From contig CATKHK010000063.1 in assembly GCA_949751835.1 (NCBI GenBank), positions 124,001 to 188,000 on the forward strand: a DNA stretch of 64,000 bases, read 5' to 3'. Under the pieces are notes generated by a model. It ran no database searches. It had not been told where the DNA came from and worked only from the letters and a program-made list of their open reading frames with translations. Source of the stretch: Blepharisma japonicum (taxonomy: Eukaryota; Ciliophora; Heterotrichea; Heterotrichida; Blepharismidae). Shown here piece after piece: positions 32,212 to 44,175 of the stretch. Each line of letters begins with the position of its first letter. Positions within the stretch are counted from its first letter, which is position 1. The position numbers were made by a program, and so were the translations under genes.

Positions 32212-33492
32212 ATGGCGAAGTTCAGAAGAAGCAGTCCAGAAAAATCTTACTACGAATTAGTCATAAACGTCCACTATATCCATGCCCAGCTTCCTGACCG
32301 TGATCTCATCAAAATCCAAGCCAAGCGCGGGAACGAAATCCAAGAAACCCAACCAATGCACTATAATTCCACAAATGGTTCCATCATTTTTGAATACCCC
32401 TTAACCTTCGAAATCCCTGTATCTAAATATAAGCAGCAATTAGAAAATAAAAAAATCAAGCTTAGTATGATAGAGCTTAATGGAAAAAAGGAAACAATAA
32501 ATGGCAAAGCTGAGTTAGATGCTTCTCTATTACTTTCTGATCTGAAGTTAGATCGTGAAGAAATTGACTTGAAGTCTTGCACTGACAAGCTTGCAATCAT
32601 ATGCGTAAGTATTGATTTAATTACAGCAAGAGACAAACGGTCAAGCACATTAATTCCTGCTTCGGCCCAAGAGAATGAAGAAGAGCTATCATTGCAGAAA
32701 ATTATAGAAACGGAATGGAGGATTAAGAGTGAAGTAGCATGGCCAACGACGAGGACGAAAACTGAAGATGAGGAAGAAGAAAGAGATACTGCAAGAAGTA
32801 CAATAATTTCAGCCAAAGGGGAATTGGCCATGTTTTGAGAAGAGTCACCGTCATTTTCATCGATAGATGAAGAGGCAGCAGTGACTAAAAGAAGAGTGGC
32901 GAGGAGTGGGACTTTGCCTGCATTAAGCAAAGATGAAATTTTGCATAAGGAGGTAGTAGAACCGAAAAGTGCTATAGAAACTTTCATTAGTGTTGACGAA
33001 AAGGCTGAAAAAATTAAAATAGAAGAAGACTCTTCAGAAAAAGATAATAATATTGATCAAAATTTAGAAAAATCTCCTGAAGTAGTAGTAACCTCACCAT
33101 ACATTATATCAGCTGATCCAAATTCTCCTACCAAACTCGATGAAATCCCCACAAGAGCAAAATCTGCCACAGTTTCCGGTCCGATTTCTCCAAAGCTTAG
33201 ATCGGAATCGTTAGCTCCGAAAGCCAAGCTATTTTTAGACATAGATGCTGCTAAAGAAAAAACAATAAATCCTAGACATTCAATTATAGAATCTGAAGAC
33301 TCCAGCTCTGAAGAAGATTTGGTAGACGTCAGTGCAGAGATTCTTCCAAGCGATGATATAAAACCAATTTCTATGATGAAAAGTGCCTCACCGAATTTGA
33401 GGAGCCAAGACACGTTTTTAGAAAAAAAAGAAATGAGCTCAGGAATTCATTCAAATAGAAGTTCTACGTGTTCTGGGTGCATTTTGCAATAA
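32212..33492 (+). CDS. NT-C2 (EEIG1/EHBP1-type) domain protein
   Basis: 426 residues, one TGA (32836-32838) read as Trp. Residues 1-145 look like an N-terminal C2 domain: YYELVINVHYIHAQLPDRD, then IKIQAKRGNEIQET, SIIFEYPLTFEIPV, and a final strand LAIICVSIDLITA. NT-C2 domains bind membranes or actin-related partners in plants, animals and protists. The remaining 280 residues are acidic, Ser/Glu-rich and disordered with clusters of possible phosphosites, ending in a short Cys-containing tail (CSGCILQ). The tail resembles a lipid-modified end (two Cys near the terminus), but this is speculative. Start set at ATG 32212. Confidence 0.6.
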
Positions 33493-33897
33493 TCTTATAT
33501 TTTTAATATTGAATAATTGAAAGTATTTTGTCAAACAATTAATTATTTTTGCTTTGAATCCTCTTTCGAATATTAAGAGTCAAACTTTTGCATTAATTTA
33601 GCATCAAGATTGATTGAACTAAATATTTTTAAAATCTGAGACATAAAATCCAATAAATTTATAACAAGTAAACCAACAACAATTTGAAGTAAAATTCTTC
33701 AATCCCTTTAAAAATAGCACATATTTTCATCATTCAAAAAAATAATTATTCAAAATTTTTTTCCATTTCTATACACTATATCTTCCTATATTTTATCCCT
33801 TTTCTTTACTCTTGTCTTTTCTTTATCTTTTTTCTTCTCTTCCATTCCACAAGACACCTATTCGTTTTAAGTAATTAAGAATCCTCATTATAATTAA
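33493..33897. other. AT-rich convergent intergenic region
   Basis: 405 nt between two stop codons. It contains a pyrimidine-rich stretch (about 33770-33850) and no gene or RNA that I can support. Confidence 0.6.
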
Positions 33898-35325
33898 TTA
33901 TCTTCTCCCTTTACCTTGAGGGACTGTTTTACGTGAATCAACTGTCTTAATACTTTTTAAGTTTTCTTCATCTGCTGATAGCACTTTATGTCCAGCATTT
34001 TTAAGGAAGTTAACTTTTTCATCCATAACTTTTCTAATATCTTCTTTAGAGGCTTCAGGTTTTGCAATTTTTTCCCTCCACTTTTTGCATAAACTGCTAG
34101 CTTTTATCTGAATTTCACTGTTTTTTGAGTCTTTGCTGAGCTTGTTGATAGAGCTCATAAGTGGTTTCATTTCATCGATTATTTTTTCTGGAAAAGAGTC
34201 TCCAACTCTTCGTAGCACGGCTAAGATTTCTACATCAGATGCTTTTGCGATGGCATCATCAAGTCTCTTTTTTAGTCTACCCCAGTCTTCAGCAGCAGAT
34301 TCTTTTGCAGCGACTTTTTTATAGGTCTATATAAAAAATACTTCTTTCAGACTTTTAACGAGTTTTGAGCTTTTATCTTTGATAGCTTCGTTTTCTACAG
34401 TTTTACAGTAGTTCAATAGATTATTTGGGAGATTGGTGTCTGCAAGGATTTTATATGAATAATCGTTGGGACTTGGAATAAAGAGCCTTTCCAAAGTATC
34501 AAGGATTTCAAGAGAAATAGTAGTTTCTACAGTCCCAATATCATCAATCATCTTTTTTACATTTTCAAAATTCAACGTAAGTGAACTATAAGAGAATTTT
34601 TCTTCAATATCCATTTTCGTATCCTCCTCTGACTTATTTTCTTTCACATCTTCATCTCCTTCATCCTCAGTACCAAAAATTGAGTTTTCTGAAGACTCGT
34701 CCTCATCCTCTTCAGAATCAAAAATTTTTTGTCTTTCGTTCTGGTTTTCTGACTCTTTTTTTGCTTGTGTTTTTGGTTCTTCTTCGACCCTTATTTTTAC
34801 TTTTGTTTCTTCGCTGGGCTTTGGCTTTGGCTCATCTTCAGTTTTATTTTTTATTTTTTCTTCTTTGGGCTTCTCTTTTGTTTCTTCTTGCTTGGATTTT
34901 TCGCTTTCTTCTGACTCGCTTTCTTCTCTTGGCTCAGAAACTTTTTTGTTGCTTGGCTTTATTAAAGAGTCGACTTTTGAAGGATCATAGCTTTCTTCCT
35001 CGGAATCATCAGCTTTTCTTTTTTTTTGAGGAGCTGGTGGCTTATGAGGTATTGCTTCAGACTTTTTCTTAGCTGGAGCTGCTGAAGTGGCTGGCCTTTT
35101 CTTTGGGATTGGACCATCTGAGTCAGATTCAGACTCTTCATCAGAAGTTGCTTTGGGTTTCGTTTTCTTAGGGATGGATTTTGTAGTGAGCTCGAGCTTG
35201 GAGTAGAATTCTTTTATTTTTGATAAAAGCTTGCCTGCGCTTGAATCTATCCGAGATTTGAACTCATTTTGGTAGGATTCACATTCTTTTTTGAAAGTCT
35301 CTAGTAATTCGTCGAGTGGATTCAT
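33898..35325 (-). CDS. nuclear acidic protein with TFIIS-N-like helical domains
   Basis: 470 residues from two exons (35325-34342, 34326-33898). Residues 45-230 are a K/E/S-rich, low-complexity, highly charged region with nuclear-localisation-like basic runs. Two helical bundles follow. The second (LAVLRRVGDSFPEKIIDEMKP...INKLSKDSKNSEIQIKASSL, then CKKWREKI) has the spacing of TFIIS N-terminal (TND/LW) domains found in TFIIS, LEDGF, IWS1 and MED26: a helix, a short turn, then S-x-E-I-x-x-x-A-x-x-L-x-x-x-W-R/K. These domains bind disordered transcription-elongation partners. The intron falls between the two bundles. Confidence 0.6.
34327..34341 (-). other. 15-nt intron in TFIIS-N-like gene
   Basis: Minus-strand GTATTTTTTATATAG, phase 0, between LKE and TYKKV. 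Confidence 0.85.
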
Positions 35326-35910
35326 ATTTTTATTATTATTACAAAGCAATTAAGAAATTTTAAAATCATTTTAATGGAAAAATTTATGGTAGAGAAATGC
35401 TGATGAAAGTTGACTATATTGCATGGGCAACGAATAAGATAAGCAATGAATAGCAATGCATATGAAATGGGGCAGATTATTAATAATTTCAATAAATCGT
35501 TAATGATTTTTATAGAGTTTCATATTGTTATAAACCCTTTTATTGGTTTTACATATGCAGCTATATAAAACTTTGAATTAAAACTCATAAATAGAATTTT
35601 GAATTTAAAATAACTCCTAAATCTATCACTCTGCTCCCTTAAATTAGAAAAGGTTTTTTTATTACTTTAAAGGTGAGGGAGGGGTCAATGTCTTCTATTT
35701 TTATGTTTCAAGTTGCCAAATTCGTTTGCCATATTCATATGATATTTATATACCAAAAGGTAAAAGTATCATTGAATTCAATAATGCGCAAATTATATTT
35801 ATAATTGATACTTAGAATTTATTTTTACTATAAAAAATAAATTAGTAAGCTATTCCAGAACATTATTCGGGTAAATTAAATTCTCATACAATCTGCCATT
35901 ATTTATAATT
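35326..35910. other. AT-rich divergent intergenic region
   Basis: 585 nt between divergent starts with no recognisable gene, RNA or repeat. A short G-rich patch (GGTGAGGGAGGGG, about 35670) stands out against the AT background. Confidence 0.5.
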
Positions 35911-36699
35911 ATGATAAAAAACTTGAGAGGGAAACAACAAAGCTGCACTCCAACTGAATCCTCAATTTTCTTAAACTTACCTTGAGAACCAAGTTCTGAA
36001 TTTTTAAGCAAGCCAAACATACAAAAAGTCGTATATTCTGAACGAAATTTAAAGAAACCCAAAAAACTCTTTATCAAACGCTTTGCAAATAAAAGGACTT
36101 CTCTTATTGCATCTCCACAAAGAGAAAACCAAGACAAATTCCTAAAACCAGAAACTAAAAATACATTAAGACTTTACCCAAACTCTTATCACAATCATTC
36201 AAAATCTCAAGTCGCATTTCAGCCGATCTCCCCTAGGATTTCTTCCCCTAAACCTGAAGAAATTTATACAGAGAATAACGTATTGAAACTAAGTGTATTC
36301 TCAAGCGAGAAAAAAAGGAAAAATTTTGATAATAAACAAGCGCTTCCTTTATCGAGGGTTTCACCTGATTTAACTAATGAAAAAGTAGGATATTCAATAA
36401 CTAAATATTCAAGGCCATTTTATATAACAAAAATAAAGGATGAAGATAAAGAAGAATTTTTACCAAATGTTAAAAATGAAAATCTTGAAAAATTTTTAAA
36501 TAGATTTGATAGTGATTTCTCAACTTATGAGCCACCAAAAGGCCGAAAAGGGCTTAATGGTTGAAAATTGACGAACAGGCTTACAGATAATCTAAGTCCA
36601 AAGATATCAAAGGGAGTCTACCTATCGCGGCCTTCAAGCAAAATGAGTTCATTTTTGAACAACCGAAATACGCCTGTCGGTTTTGCCAAGTATAATTAA
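35911..36699 (+). CDS. basic, probably disordered protein, unknown
   Basis: 262 residues from ATG 35911 (MIKNLRGKQQSC) to TAA 36697-36699. Two TGA codons are read as Trp (after LNLP and after KGLNG). The composition is rich in Lys, Pro, Ser and Asn with many K-K/R-K pairs, and there are few hydrophobic runs. No domain is recognised. Continuity of the frame across the whole length, with no TAA/TAG in 262 codons of AT-rich DNA, is the main support. Confidence 0.65.
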
Positions 36700-36945
36700 A
36701 AAACCAAAGAGATTTTGATATAATAATTCTGGATCATTTTATTTAACAAAACCTAAAATTAACTTATGAAAAACTCTTAAAATTAGAAATATTTAATCTA
36801 TTAGATGATATTAACTTCTCAATTATTATTCTAAGTTTTTTTATTTAAATTAATAATACTACACATCTAAAACACACAAAGAATAAATCATCGCTTTATT
36901 CAAATCTTTCACAAATAATGAATTCAACTCAATTATTAACCATTT

Positions 36946-38358
36946 ATGTTCAGCCGAGCTTTAGGAAAGACAAGCCTCTACGTCCCACTTCGTAGCTTCT
37001 CTGGCGGTGCAGGCGCCCATCCTCAAAAACTAGGTGATAAAACTCACCTTGAGACAGCAATTGTTGCCCAAGGACAATACTTGAACGCCGGAAATCTGAT
37101 GCTTGGCACATTTTGTAAAAAACACCCAAAGCTGCCAGTCGCATTAATCAGCGATAAAACTCGTCTCGTGGTCCATGAGTTCTCCAAAGACCTCTTTGTC
37201 CATGATTCATATAAAAACGAGTCTTCAACAGGGAAAGCTATTTTTGCAGCTCCAAAGAAAGGCTTTTTCTACAGGATTGATAGCGATGTCCTCAAATTTG
37301 ACCCTCAAAACAACAAGCTTGTGATGGCAGAAAAAACATTTACCTACGACCACCTCATTTTGGCAGCTGAACAACTCTATGACTGGGGCAAAGTCAAAAA
37401 TCTAGAAGATGCAGTAAAGGATTATTTCAATTCTCACGTGATGACCACAGCTCAGTGCAACTTTTCGTCCAATGTGGTAAGAGCTTCAAGAGAGTTCAGA
37501 TATGGCAATTTTATCTACGCAATTCCAAAAATTCCTCATAAAAATGAAGGAACTTCACATATTTTCGCATGGTTCAATGCACTGTCTAATGATAAGTATA
37601 TAGCATCCCAATGGTATGACTCCAAGTTTATAATCACCACCCCTGATACCTGCATCCATAGAAACCCAACTGTGAATGCTCAGCTGTTAGAATTGGCTCA
37701 GAAAAAAGGAATTGAGGTTAAATTTGGCCTCCAATTAACAGAAATTAGGTACAACAGTATAAAAGATTATCACAGGATTAGCGATGCAGTCTTCAAAGAT
37801 GTCAAAACAGGGCAAGAAGTGGTTATGGATTATGGCTGGCTTGCCACATATCCAGAATGCAAGACTCCTGAAATTATTTCTCCTTTCCTTGAGAACGGGC
37901 TTATTCCTCTCCACCCTGAAACCTTGCAGCATACTAAATTTGAAAATGTCTTTTCCTTTGGAGAGTGCACAAATCTGCCTACAATAAATAACGCAATTGC
38001 CCAAACAGCCCAAGCACAAGTGGTGGCTGGGAACGTAGGGTACATGAAGACCAATATGCCATTAAAATATCATTATGACGGCACTTCAGCAACCCCAATT
38101 TTCATTGACATGCATAAGCTGATCATGCCAGGCTTCAAATATGGATGGGAGCCTGTCTCCACCAAAATGGCACAAAACGTAGACGGTTTCTTACAAGGAC
38201 TTAAACAATCACTGAGCTTCAAGCTCTTCGCTAAGAAAGAAAAGAAAATCTTCGAAAAGAAAATGCAAGGCAAAGTCTACGGCCCACCAAACTGGACCAA
38301 ACCAAACAAGCACTCCTCTTCCACAAAGACAAGTGTGGAGCCTGCAAAAGCTCATTAA
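36946..38358 (+). CDS. sulfide:quinone oxidoreductase-like mitochondrial protein, probably non-catalytic
   Basis: 470 residues with a mitochondrial-type leader (MFSRALGKTSLYVPLRSF). The body follows human SQR (SQOR) throughout. The strongest segment is PLHPETLQHTKFENVFSFGE followed by CTNLPTINNAIAQTA, against [29 protein letters not shown] in SQOR. Canonical SQR oxidises H2S and feeds electrons to ubiquinone with FAD and a cysteine pair. Here the Rossmann FAD glycine motif is replaced by AQGQYLNAG (41-49). The first catalytic Cys, in V-K-C-A-G-A-P, is missing (KNEGTS near 200), while the second (GECTNLP) remains. I infer a structural or altered-function paralogue of the inner membrane. GC content and codon use look higher than in the neighbours, as expected of a strongly expressed gene. 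Confidence 0.75.
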   Translation: MFSRALGKTSLYVPLRSFSGGAGAHPQKLGDKTHLETAIVAQGQYLNAGNLMLGTFCKKHPKLPVALISDKTRLVVHEFSKDLFVHDSYKNESSTGKAIFAAPKKGFFYRIDSDVLKFDPQNNKLVMAEKTFTYDHLILAAEQLYDWGKVKNLEDAVKDYFNSHVMTTAQCNFSSNVVRASREFRYGNFIYAIPKIPHKNEGTSHIFAWFNALSNDKYIASQWYDSKFIITTPDTCIHRNPTVNAQLLELAQKKGIEVKFGLQLTEIRYNSIKDYHRISDAVFKDVKTGQEVVMDYGWLATYPECKTPEIISPFLENGLIPLHPETLQHTKFENVFSFGECTNLPTINNAIAQTAQAQVVAGNVGYMKTNMPLKYHYDGTSATPIFIDMHKLIMPGFKYGWEPVSTKMAQNVDGFLQGLKQSLSFKLFAKKEKKIFEKKMQGKVYGPPNWTKPNKHSSSTKTSVEPAKAH

Positions 38359-38413
38359 GTTAAGCTTCATTTATAAACTAGCTTTCTTTTACATAACAAT
38401 AAGAATTTAATAA

Positions 38414-39748
38414 ATGGATACAGAATCTCGTCCTGTACAAATTACTTTGTTCTTGAACTCAGACTTGACACAGCAGAGAGATATCCTTGTATCCCAGCAA
38501 ATGACCGTGCAAGATATAATTCGTGATGGGAAGGAAGCTTTTAATATCGATTCTTCAATCAAATGCAAACTTTACGACACTGGTGGAGGTGAGCTCTCTG
38601 ATGAAGATGTCGAATATATTAACAAAGAAGAGCCGTTTTTTCTTTCACAAGGCGAAAAATTCTCATCTGAAACCCTTTTTGCAATTTATAAAGAGATCAG
38701 GACTTTAGGAAGAGGCGGATTTGGAACTGTGAAACTTTATAAGCACAAGCTCAGAGACCAGGAAGTAGCTATAAAGTTCATTGATATGAAAAGAGTGGCT
38801 TCTCCTGAAGACGTGATTCGTGTATTCAAAGAAATACAGCTCTTAAGAGACTTGAGACATCCAGGGATCGTCCAATTAGTTGATGCCTTTCCTAACAACA
38901 AACATTTTTGCTTTGTGATGGAATATTGCAAAGGAGGAGAACTAAAAAGACTAGTCAAAGAAAACGGAAGGCTCCCAGAAAATGAAATAATATCGATTGG
39001 CTTACAAATGTGTGACGCAATGAGATATTGCCACACAAATAAAGTTATCCATAGAGACTTGAAGCCAGAAAATATTTTATTCAGTGACATTTCCCATGAG
39101 TATATCAAAATTGTAGATTTTGGCATTGCAGGGATTTTTACAGGACAGAACGGGGATCGCTCACAATGTGGGACTTTGCTTTATTTGGCACCAGAAGTTA
39201 TTTCTGGGCTTGATAATACTTCTAAGCCAAGTTTAGACATATGGAGTATGGGCTGCATTTTTTACTATTTACTTACTGCACAGAAACCATTCACTGGGAA
39301 TAGTAAAAAAGATATCATTCAATATATTTTGCAAGGGAAATATACTCCAATATCTGAACATGCTGATATTTCTCCTCACTGACACAAATTAATAAGAGCT
39401 ATGCTAAGAGTTGACCCGAAAAAACGCTGAACATTATTAAAAGTTAGTGACCATTTGTTTAAGTATAAGTACTCACCTGATGCACCAATCGAGCCTGATA
39501 CGGAAGATGAAGAAGAGGAAAAAACAAAAAGCAGCCTTTTAGTTACACCAAATGCCCAAAGTGAAGGAAGGACTTCGAGGAAGGAAAATGGAAGAAGGTC
39601 GAGGGCAGGCAGCCAATTGGAATCAAATCGCTCACCGATGGCGAGATCTCCAGGAAGGATATCGAAGAGCCCAACAGCTTCTGCGAGGAAAAGCGGTCGA
39701 CCTGCAGCATCACCTAATACTTCACCTAAAAAGGGAATAGCTGAATAA
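38414..39748 (+). CDS. Ser/Thr protein kinase with N-terminal beta-grasp-like domain
   Basis: 444 residues. The kinase domain runs from about 93 to 350: GRGGFG (P-loop), VAIKF (catalytic Lys), HRDLKPENILF, DFGIAG, APE and DIWSMGCIFYYLL, all intact, so it should be active. The sequence is CAMK-like. The first 80 residues (ITLFLNSDLTQQRDILVS...VQDIIRDGKEAFNID...FFLSQGEKF) resemble a KHA/ubiquitin-like fold as found in some protist kinases and potassium channels. The C-terminal 95 residues are acidic, then Ser/Arg/Pro-rich with many SP sites. Two TGA-encoded Trp (ISPHWHKLI and KKRWTLL) lie in the last kinase helices, again supporting the code. Confidence 0.85.
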
Positions 39749-39944
39749 TTATTATAGTAAATTTTATGTAGAATAATGAGGCATATTTAGATAAATTTTT
39801 TTAAATTTATAGCATGGCTAATTGAAGGTTTTTGTTAATTTTAAGTATTTTATTAGGAATAATAAGATTTAACAGTTTATATGTACAACAGATATTTATT
39901 GCTGTATTTTTATATGAATTATCCTCAATTGAGTTAAATAAATT

Positions 39945-40493
39945 CTAATAATTCACTTTGCAGTTGAAAGATATATTTGTCAAATTCCCATTTGCAGCAA
40001 ATCTTGACGACTTTAAAGGAGTTTTATTTCTTGCTTTTATCACATTCGTATTATCATAAGCTTGAAAACCTTTAGGTCCTGGTGCTAAATTTGCATATGT
40101 AGAGTCGCTAACAGTAGTTAGCTCTCTAACGAAATCGAAGTTAGCCGGACCTCTGGTAGAATTAAACATTGACTGCCGAAGATCACTTCAAACAGGGTAA
40201 CTTTTGCTGTTAGTTACACTTTCCTTTAAATTCAAGCAACTAATCAGCTTATTTTCAGAATACTGGCATTTTCGCGATTTATTCGAATGGTCAGATGACC
40301 TTGTTCTCGGTTTTGATATCTGCTGATCATCATAGTGTAGCCTAGAAGTTTCAGTTCTTTTATAGCCAGGTGAGCCTGCGTGCACTTGGTTTGATTTAAT
40401 TCTTTTATCGATAGGAATGCTTGATTCCAAAATGCTATTAGCATTAACTGTGTTGTATCTTCCTCTGAATCTACGTAAAAAGTTGGAGTCCAT
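39945..40493 (-). CDS. basic disordered protein, unknown
   Basis: 182 residues with one TGA read as Trp (PVWSDLRQSMF). It is rich in Ser, Arg, Asn and Tyr with no hydrophobic core. It includes a GPANFDFVRELTT...YANLAPGPKGF stretch that looks like linear motifs. It is divergent from the aspartate aminotransferase gene (92 nt between starts). No family is recognised. Confidence 0.6.
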
Positions 40494-40585
40494 TTTATTA
40501 CGTTTTTGTTAGTTTTATTTAAAATAAAAAATTTAAATGCTTCATATCTATTAGTTAGCTTTTTAATATTAAGAAATGGAATAAA

Positions 40586-41830
40586 ATGGTGGTTAAGAGG
40601 ATAAATAGGTATTTTAGTTTTTGAACAAATGTGCCGAAGGGTCTTTCTGATCCAATTCTTGGTATTTCTGAAGCTTTTAAGAAGGATCATTATCAGAGGA
40701 AGGTTAATTTAGGAATTGGGGCTTATAGAGATGATGATGGAAATCCATGGACACTGCCATCTGTAGTCAAAGCAAAAAAAATAATTTTGGATTCAAACTT
40801 AGATCATGAGTATTTACCTACAGAAGGTTTAAATACATTTAGAAAAACTGCAGCTTTGCTTGCTTACGGTCAATGCCCTGAAATTTCAGAAAATAGAATA
40901 GCTAGTGTCCAATCTTTATCAGGGACTGGAGCTCTAAGACTCGGGATGGCCTTTATAAATCGATTTTATCCACATCATAAAATCATTTATGTCCCCAAGC
41001 CTACATGGGGTAACCACAAGAACATTGCCAGAGACTCTGGCTTAGAAGTGCGAGAATATTCTTATTATTGTCCTGACACAAAAAGCTTAGATTTTTACAA
41101 TTTATTACGAGACATAAATGAAGCTCCAAGAAATTCTATAATCCTTCTCCATGCATGTGCTCACAATCCAACAGGCCAAGATCCAACTCAAGAGCAATGG
41201 GCAGAAATTCATGATGTCATCACAAGGAGGCAGCATCTTGCATTCTTTGATATGGCGTATCAAGGTTTTGCGTCTGGAAATCCTGATGAAGATGCATATG
41301 GATTAAGGTATTTTGTTAAAGAACAAAATTCAGTGCTGCTAGCACAGAGCTTTGCAAAGAATTTTGGTTTGTATGCTGAAAGGATTGGGCTGTTCTCAGC
41401 TATTACTGATTCGAGTGCAGAAACTGACAGAGCTGTTTCACAGTTAAAAATTTTAGGGCGAGCTATGTATTCTAATCCTCCACTTTATGGGGCTAGAATT
41501 GTAAGCACTGTGCTTAATACTCCTGAATTATATAAACAATGGCAAGAAGATTTATTGACCATGTCAGGAAGGATTAAAGACATGAGGGTTGCATTAGTTG
41601 AAAAATTAAAGGAAAAAGGAAATCGACACAACTGGAACCATATAGTAAACCAAATTGGAATGTTTGCATATACTGGGCTAAACCCTGACCAGTCACACAA
41701 TTTAATGATGAATCATCATGTGTATTTAACTTTAGATGGAAGAATTTCAATCGCAGGACTGAACACTAAAAACGTTGAATATGTAGCTGAAGCAATAGAT
41801 TCAGTAACAAGAAACTCTTCTAATATCTAA
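40586..41830 (+). CDS. GOT2: aspartate aminotransferase, mitochondrial
   Basis: 414 residues. It is a class I PLP aminotransferase that interconverts aspartate + 2-oxoglutarate and oxaloacetate + glutamate, part of the malate-aspartate shuttle. Visible motifs are VNLGIGAYRDDDGNPW, LSGTGALRLG, KPTWGNHKNI, LLHACAHNPTGQDPT, FDMAYQGFASG, the PLP lysine in SFAKNFGLYAERIG, and a C-terminal GRISIAGL. The start at ATG 40586 is chosen because it adds MVVKRINRYFSFWTNVPK (TGA as Trp), a plausible mitochondrial presequence; the next codon choices inside would truncate the fold. It ends 5 nt from the convergent coiled-coil gene. Confidence 0.92.
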
Positions 41831-41835
41831 AAACA

Positions 41836-44175
41836 TTAAGATTTATCTTTATCTTTGCCAGAAAATATGTTACTAATTCTCCATTTTTTCTTCTTTTTAA
41901 GAATTTCTTCCAGCTGTGATTTATATATATCTCTTGCATCTGCCAAAGTGACCATCTCTAGCTTGGCATCAATAGCAATTTTTTCTGCTTCCATAAGATC
42001 GTTCATAAGGTTATTGTTATGTTCTGCCCATTTTTCTTTAGAAAGCATCAGCTCAGTTTCCAGCCTTTGGATTTCTGCTTTAAGCATGTCCCTTTCAGCT
42101 TCAACGACTAAAAGTTTGGATTTTTCACTATTTGATGCTACATTATTAGCTTGACTTTTAAGTTTTCTTTTTAATTCTTCACATTCAGTGATAAGTTTAT
42201 CCTGTGCTCTTTTCAAATCACTGAAGTCTTTTTTCAGCTGTCTATTAGAGGTGAATAATTCTTTGACTTGGTTTTCGAGTCCTTGCTTTTCAACGACCAT
42301 ATTTTTGATTAAAAATTCTTTTTCAGCCTAAATAAAGGTTACAATCTCGACTTTGAGTTGGTTGGTTTCTTCAGTTTTTGCTGGAGGAAGTTCGATCTTT
42401 GGTTCTTCTTTTGGAGGAAGCTTAGGTGCCTCTTCTTTTGGAGGAAGTTTTGGTGGCTCTTCTTTTGGAGACGGCTTAGGGAGCTCTTCTTTGGGCTCCT
42501 CTTCAATTGAGGACTCAAAAACTGGTTTCGGCTCTTCAGGCTTGGGAGGATTAAAGAAAGGGCTGATACTTGATCTGACTTCGTATTTAGTTTGTGGAAC
42601 TATAAATACATTTTCTTTGGGTTTCCCGAATTCTAAAACTGCTTTACTAAATTCAATTGTTTTTGGGCGTGAAAATGTGCTGGGACGAGGCCTTGGGAAC
42701 ATACTCCCTCTAGGAGTGGTATCAGCTGAAGGTGGAGGTCTTACACTTTGTCGGATTGGAACAGGTCTAGCATCTGCTGAAACTTCAGACAGCTCATCAA
42801 ATAAAGAATCTTCGCCTAAAAAGGAAGTCTTATTGATATCTAATTGATCTTGCATTTCTTGAATCTTTTCTTTTAATTCTTGATTTTCTCTTGTAAGAAC
42901 TAATAATCTTTGAGTAAAATCATATTGCGCCTTTTTAACAGCATTATTTTCGTTCTCTTCTAAAGCTCTTAATTTATTTTTTAATTCCTCATTTTTCTCT
43001 GCTGCCAATTTAATTTTTTCAGTAAGCCTGTTTATTTCTTTATCTTTTCCATTTACTGCTCTTAAAAGTTCATTATACTTGTATTTTTCTGTTGTTAATT
43101 GGCCATTGAATTCCTCAAGTTTTTCTTCTTTATCTTTTTCCATTTCTCTTATAGTTCGTTCCAATTGCGAGCACTTCTTTTGAAGATCCTGAATTGCTTG
43201 TGCCCTCTGTTCCTCATAGCCTACAGCAGCAGTTGAAATTTCTTCTTCTAAAGCATCAATAGCTTCTTGCTTATTTTCAAGTCCTTTTAAATAGGTTTCT
43301 CTTTCTCTTTCTAGCTCCATAACTTTATCTTCTAAAACTTGGAATTCTTCAGCTAATTTTTCTCTTGATTTTTTCATCTGCTGCAATTTTCCTGCTTGAT
43401 CTTTTAATTCTTCATACTTTTCTCTAAGTTCTTCTTCTAAGCTTTCTATTCTTATTTTAAGCTTGCTGTTTTCGTCACTGTTTTTTTCTTTTTCTTTCTC
43501 AGCATTGTCTTCCTCTTCCAACTTCTGCTTCCTTTCTAGCGACTCTTTTACAGATTCCGAATCCCTCAGTTTTTTCATCAAATCTTCAACATATGCCTGC
43601 ATTTCTTGTCCATCTGTTTTTGCTTGTTCTCTTTCCTCTTCCAATTGATTTTGCAACTTATCATATTCCTTTACATATTCATTATAGGCATCCTGTAGAT
43701 CTTCTTGAATTTCATTTAAGCTTAAAATTTTTTTCTCCTTTTCTCTGATTTCTCCTAGAGCATATTCTTTGAACTGTTTTAGTTCCTCTTTAAGTTTATT
43801 ATTTTGTTCTTGCAATTCTCTAATTACCTCTTGATCCCCTCCGCCAATGAAAGAACCTCCACTGATAAATGACCCTGATGATGATTTAGTATCTAAGACA
43901 TCTTTTAATTGCTTTTCTCGTTCTAAAGCTTCTTCTAACTGTTGCTGAAGCTCAGAGATTTGGGTGAGGTTTGCACGCAAATGTTGTAATGAAGTTTCAA
44001 GCGATAGGCTTTTTTGTTGCTCAGCTTGTAATTGTGCTGAGAGTTCGAAGATTTGTCGTTGGAAATTTCTTTCTTGGTTTTTTTGTTGTGAAGCTACGTC
44101 TTGGTATTTTTGACGCTCTTTGGCAAGCTCTTCTTGGAGATTGTGCAACGCAGATGTCCCAGCTTGATCTACCAT
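41836..44175 (-). CDS. long coiled-coil protein with Pro/Glu/Lys hinge
   Basis: 774 residues from two exons (44175-42343, 42327-41836). Residues 1-450 are coiled coil. A disordered region with Arg/Pro and phosphosite-like segments follows (about 460-540), then a short repeat hinge built on KEEPPKLPP / KEEAPKLPP units (about 570-600), then a second coiled coil to the end (KKKKKWRISNIFSGKDKDKS). It resembles golgin- or basal-body-type scaffolds only in general form; no name is justified. The intron lies just after the hinge. Confidence 0.8.
42328..42342 (-). other. 15-nt intron in coiled-coil gene
   Basis: Minus-strand GTAACCTTTATTTAG, phase 0, between KVEI and AEKEF; joins the hinge to the second coiled coil. 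Confidence 0.85.

Noticed and set aside
40244-40690. Minus-strand frame of 148 codons
   Set aside because: It overlaps the start of the aspartate aminotransferase and the real minus-strand gene 39945-40493 in another frame.
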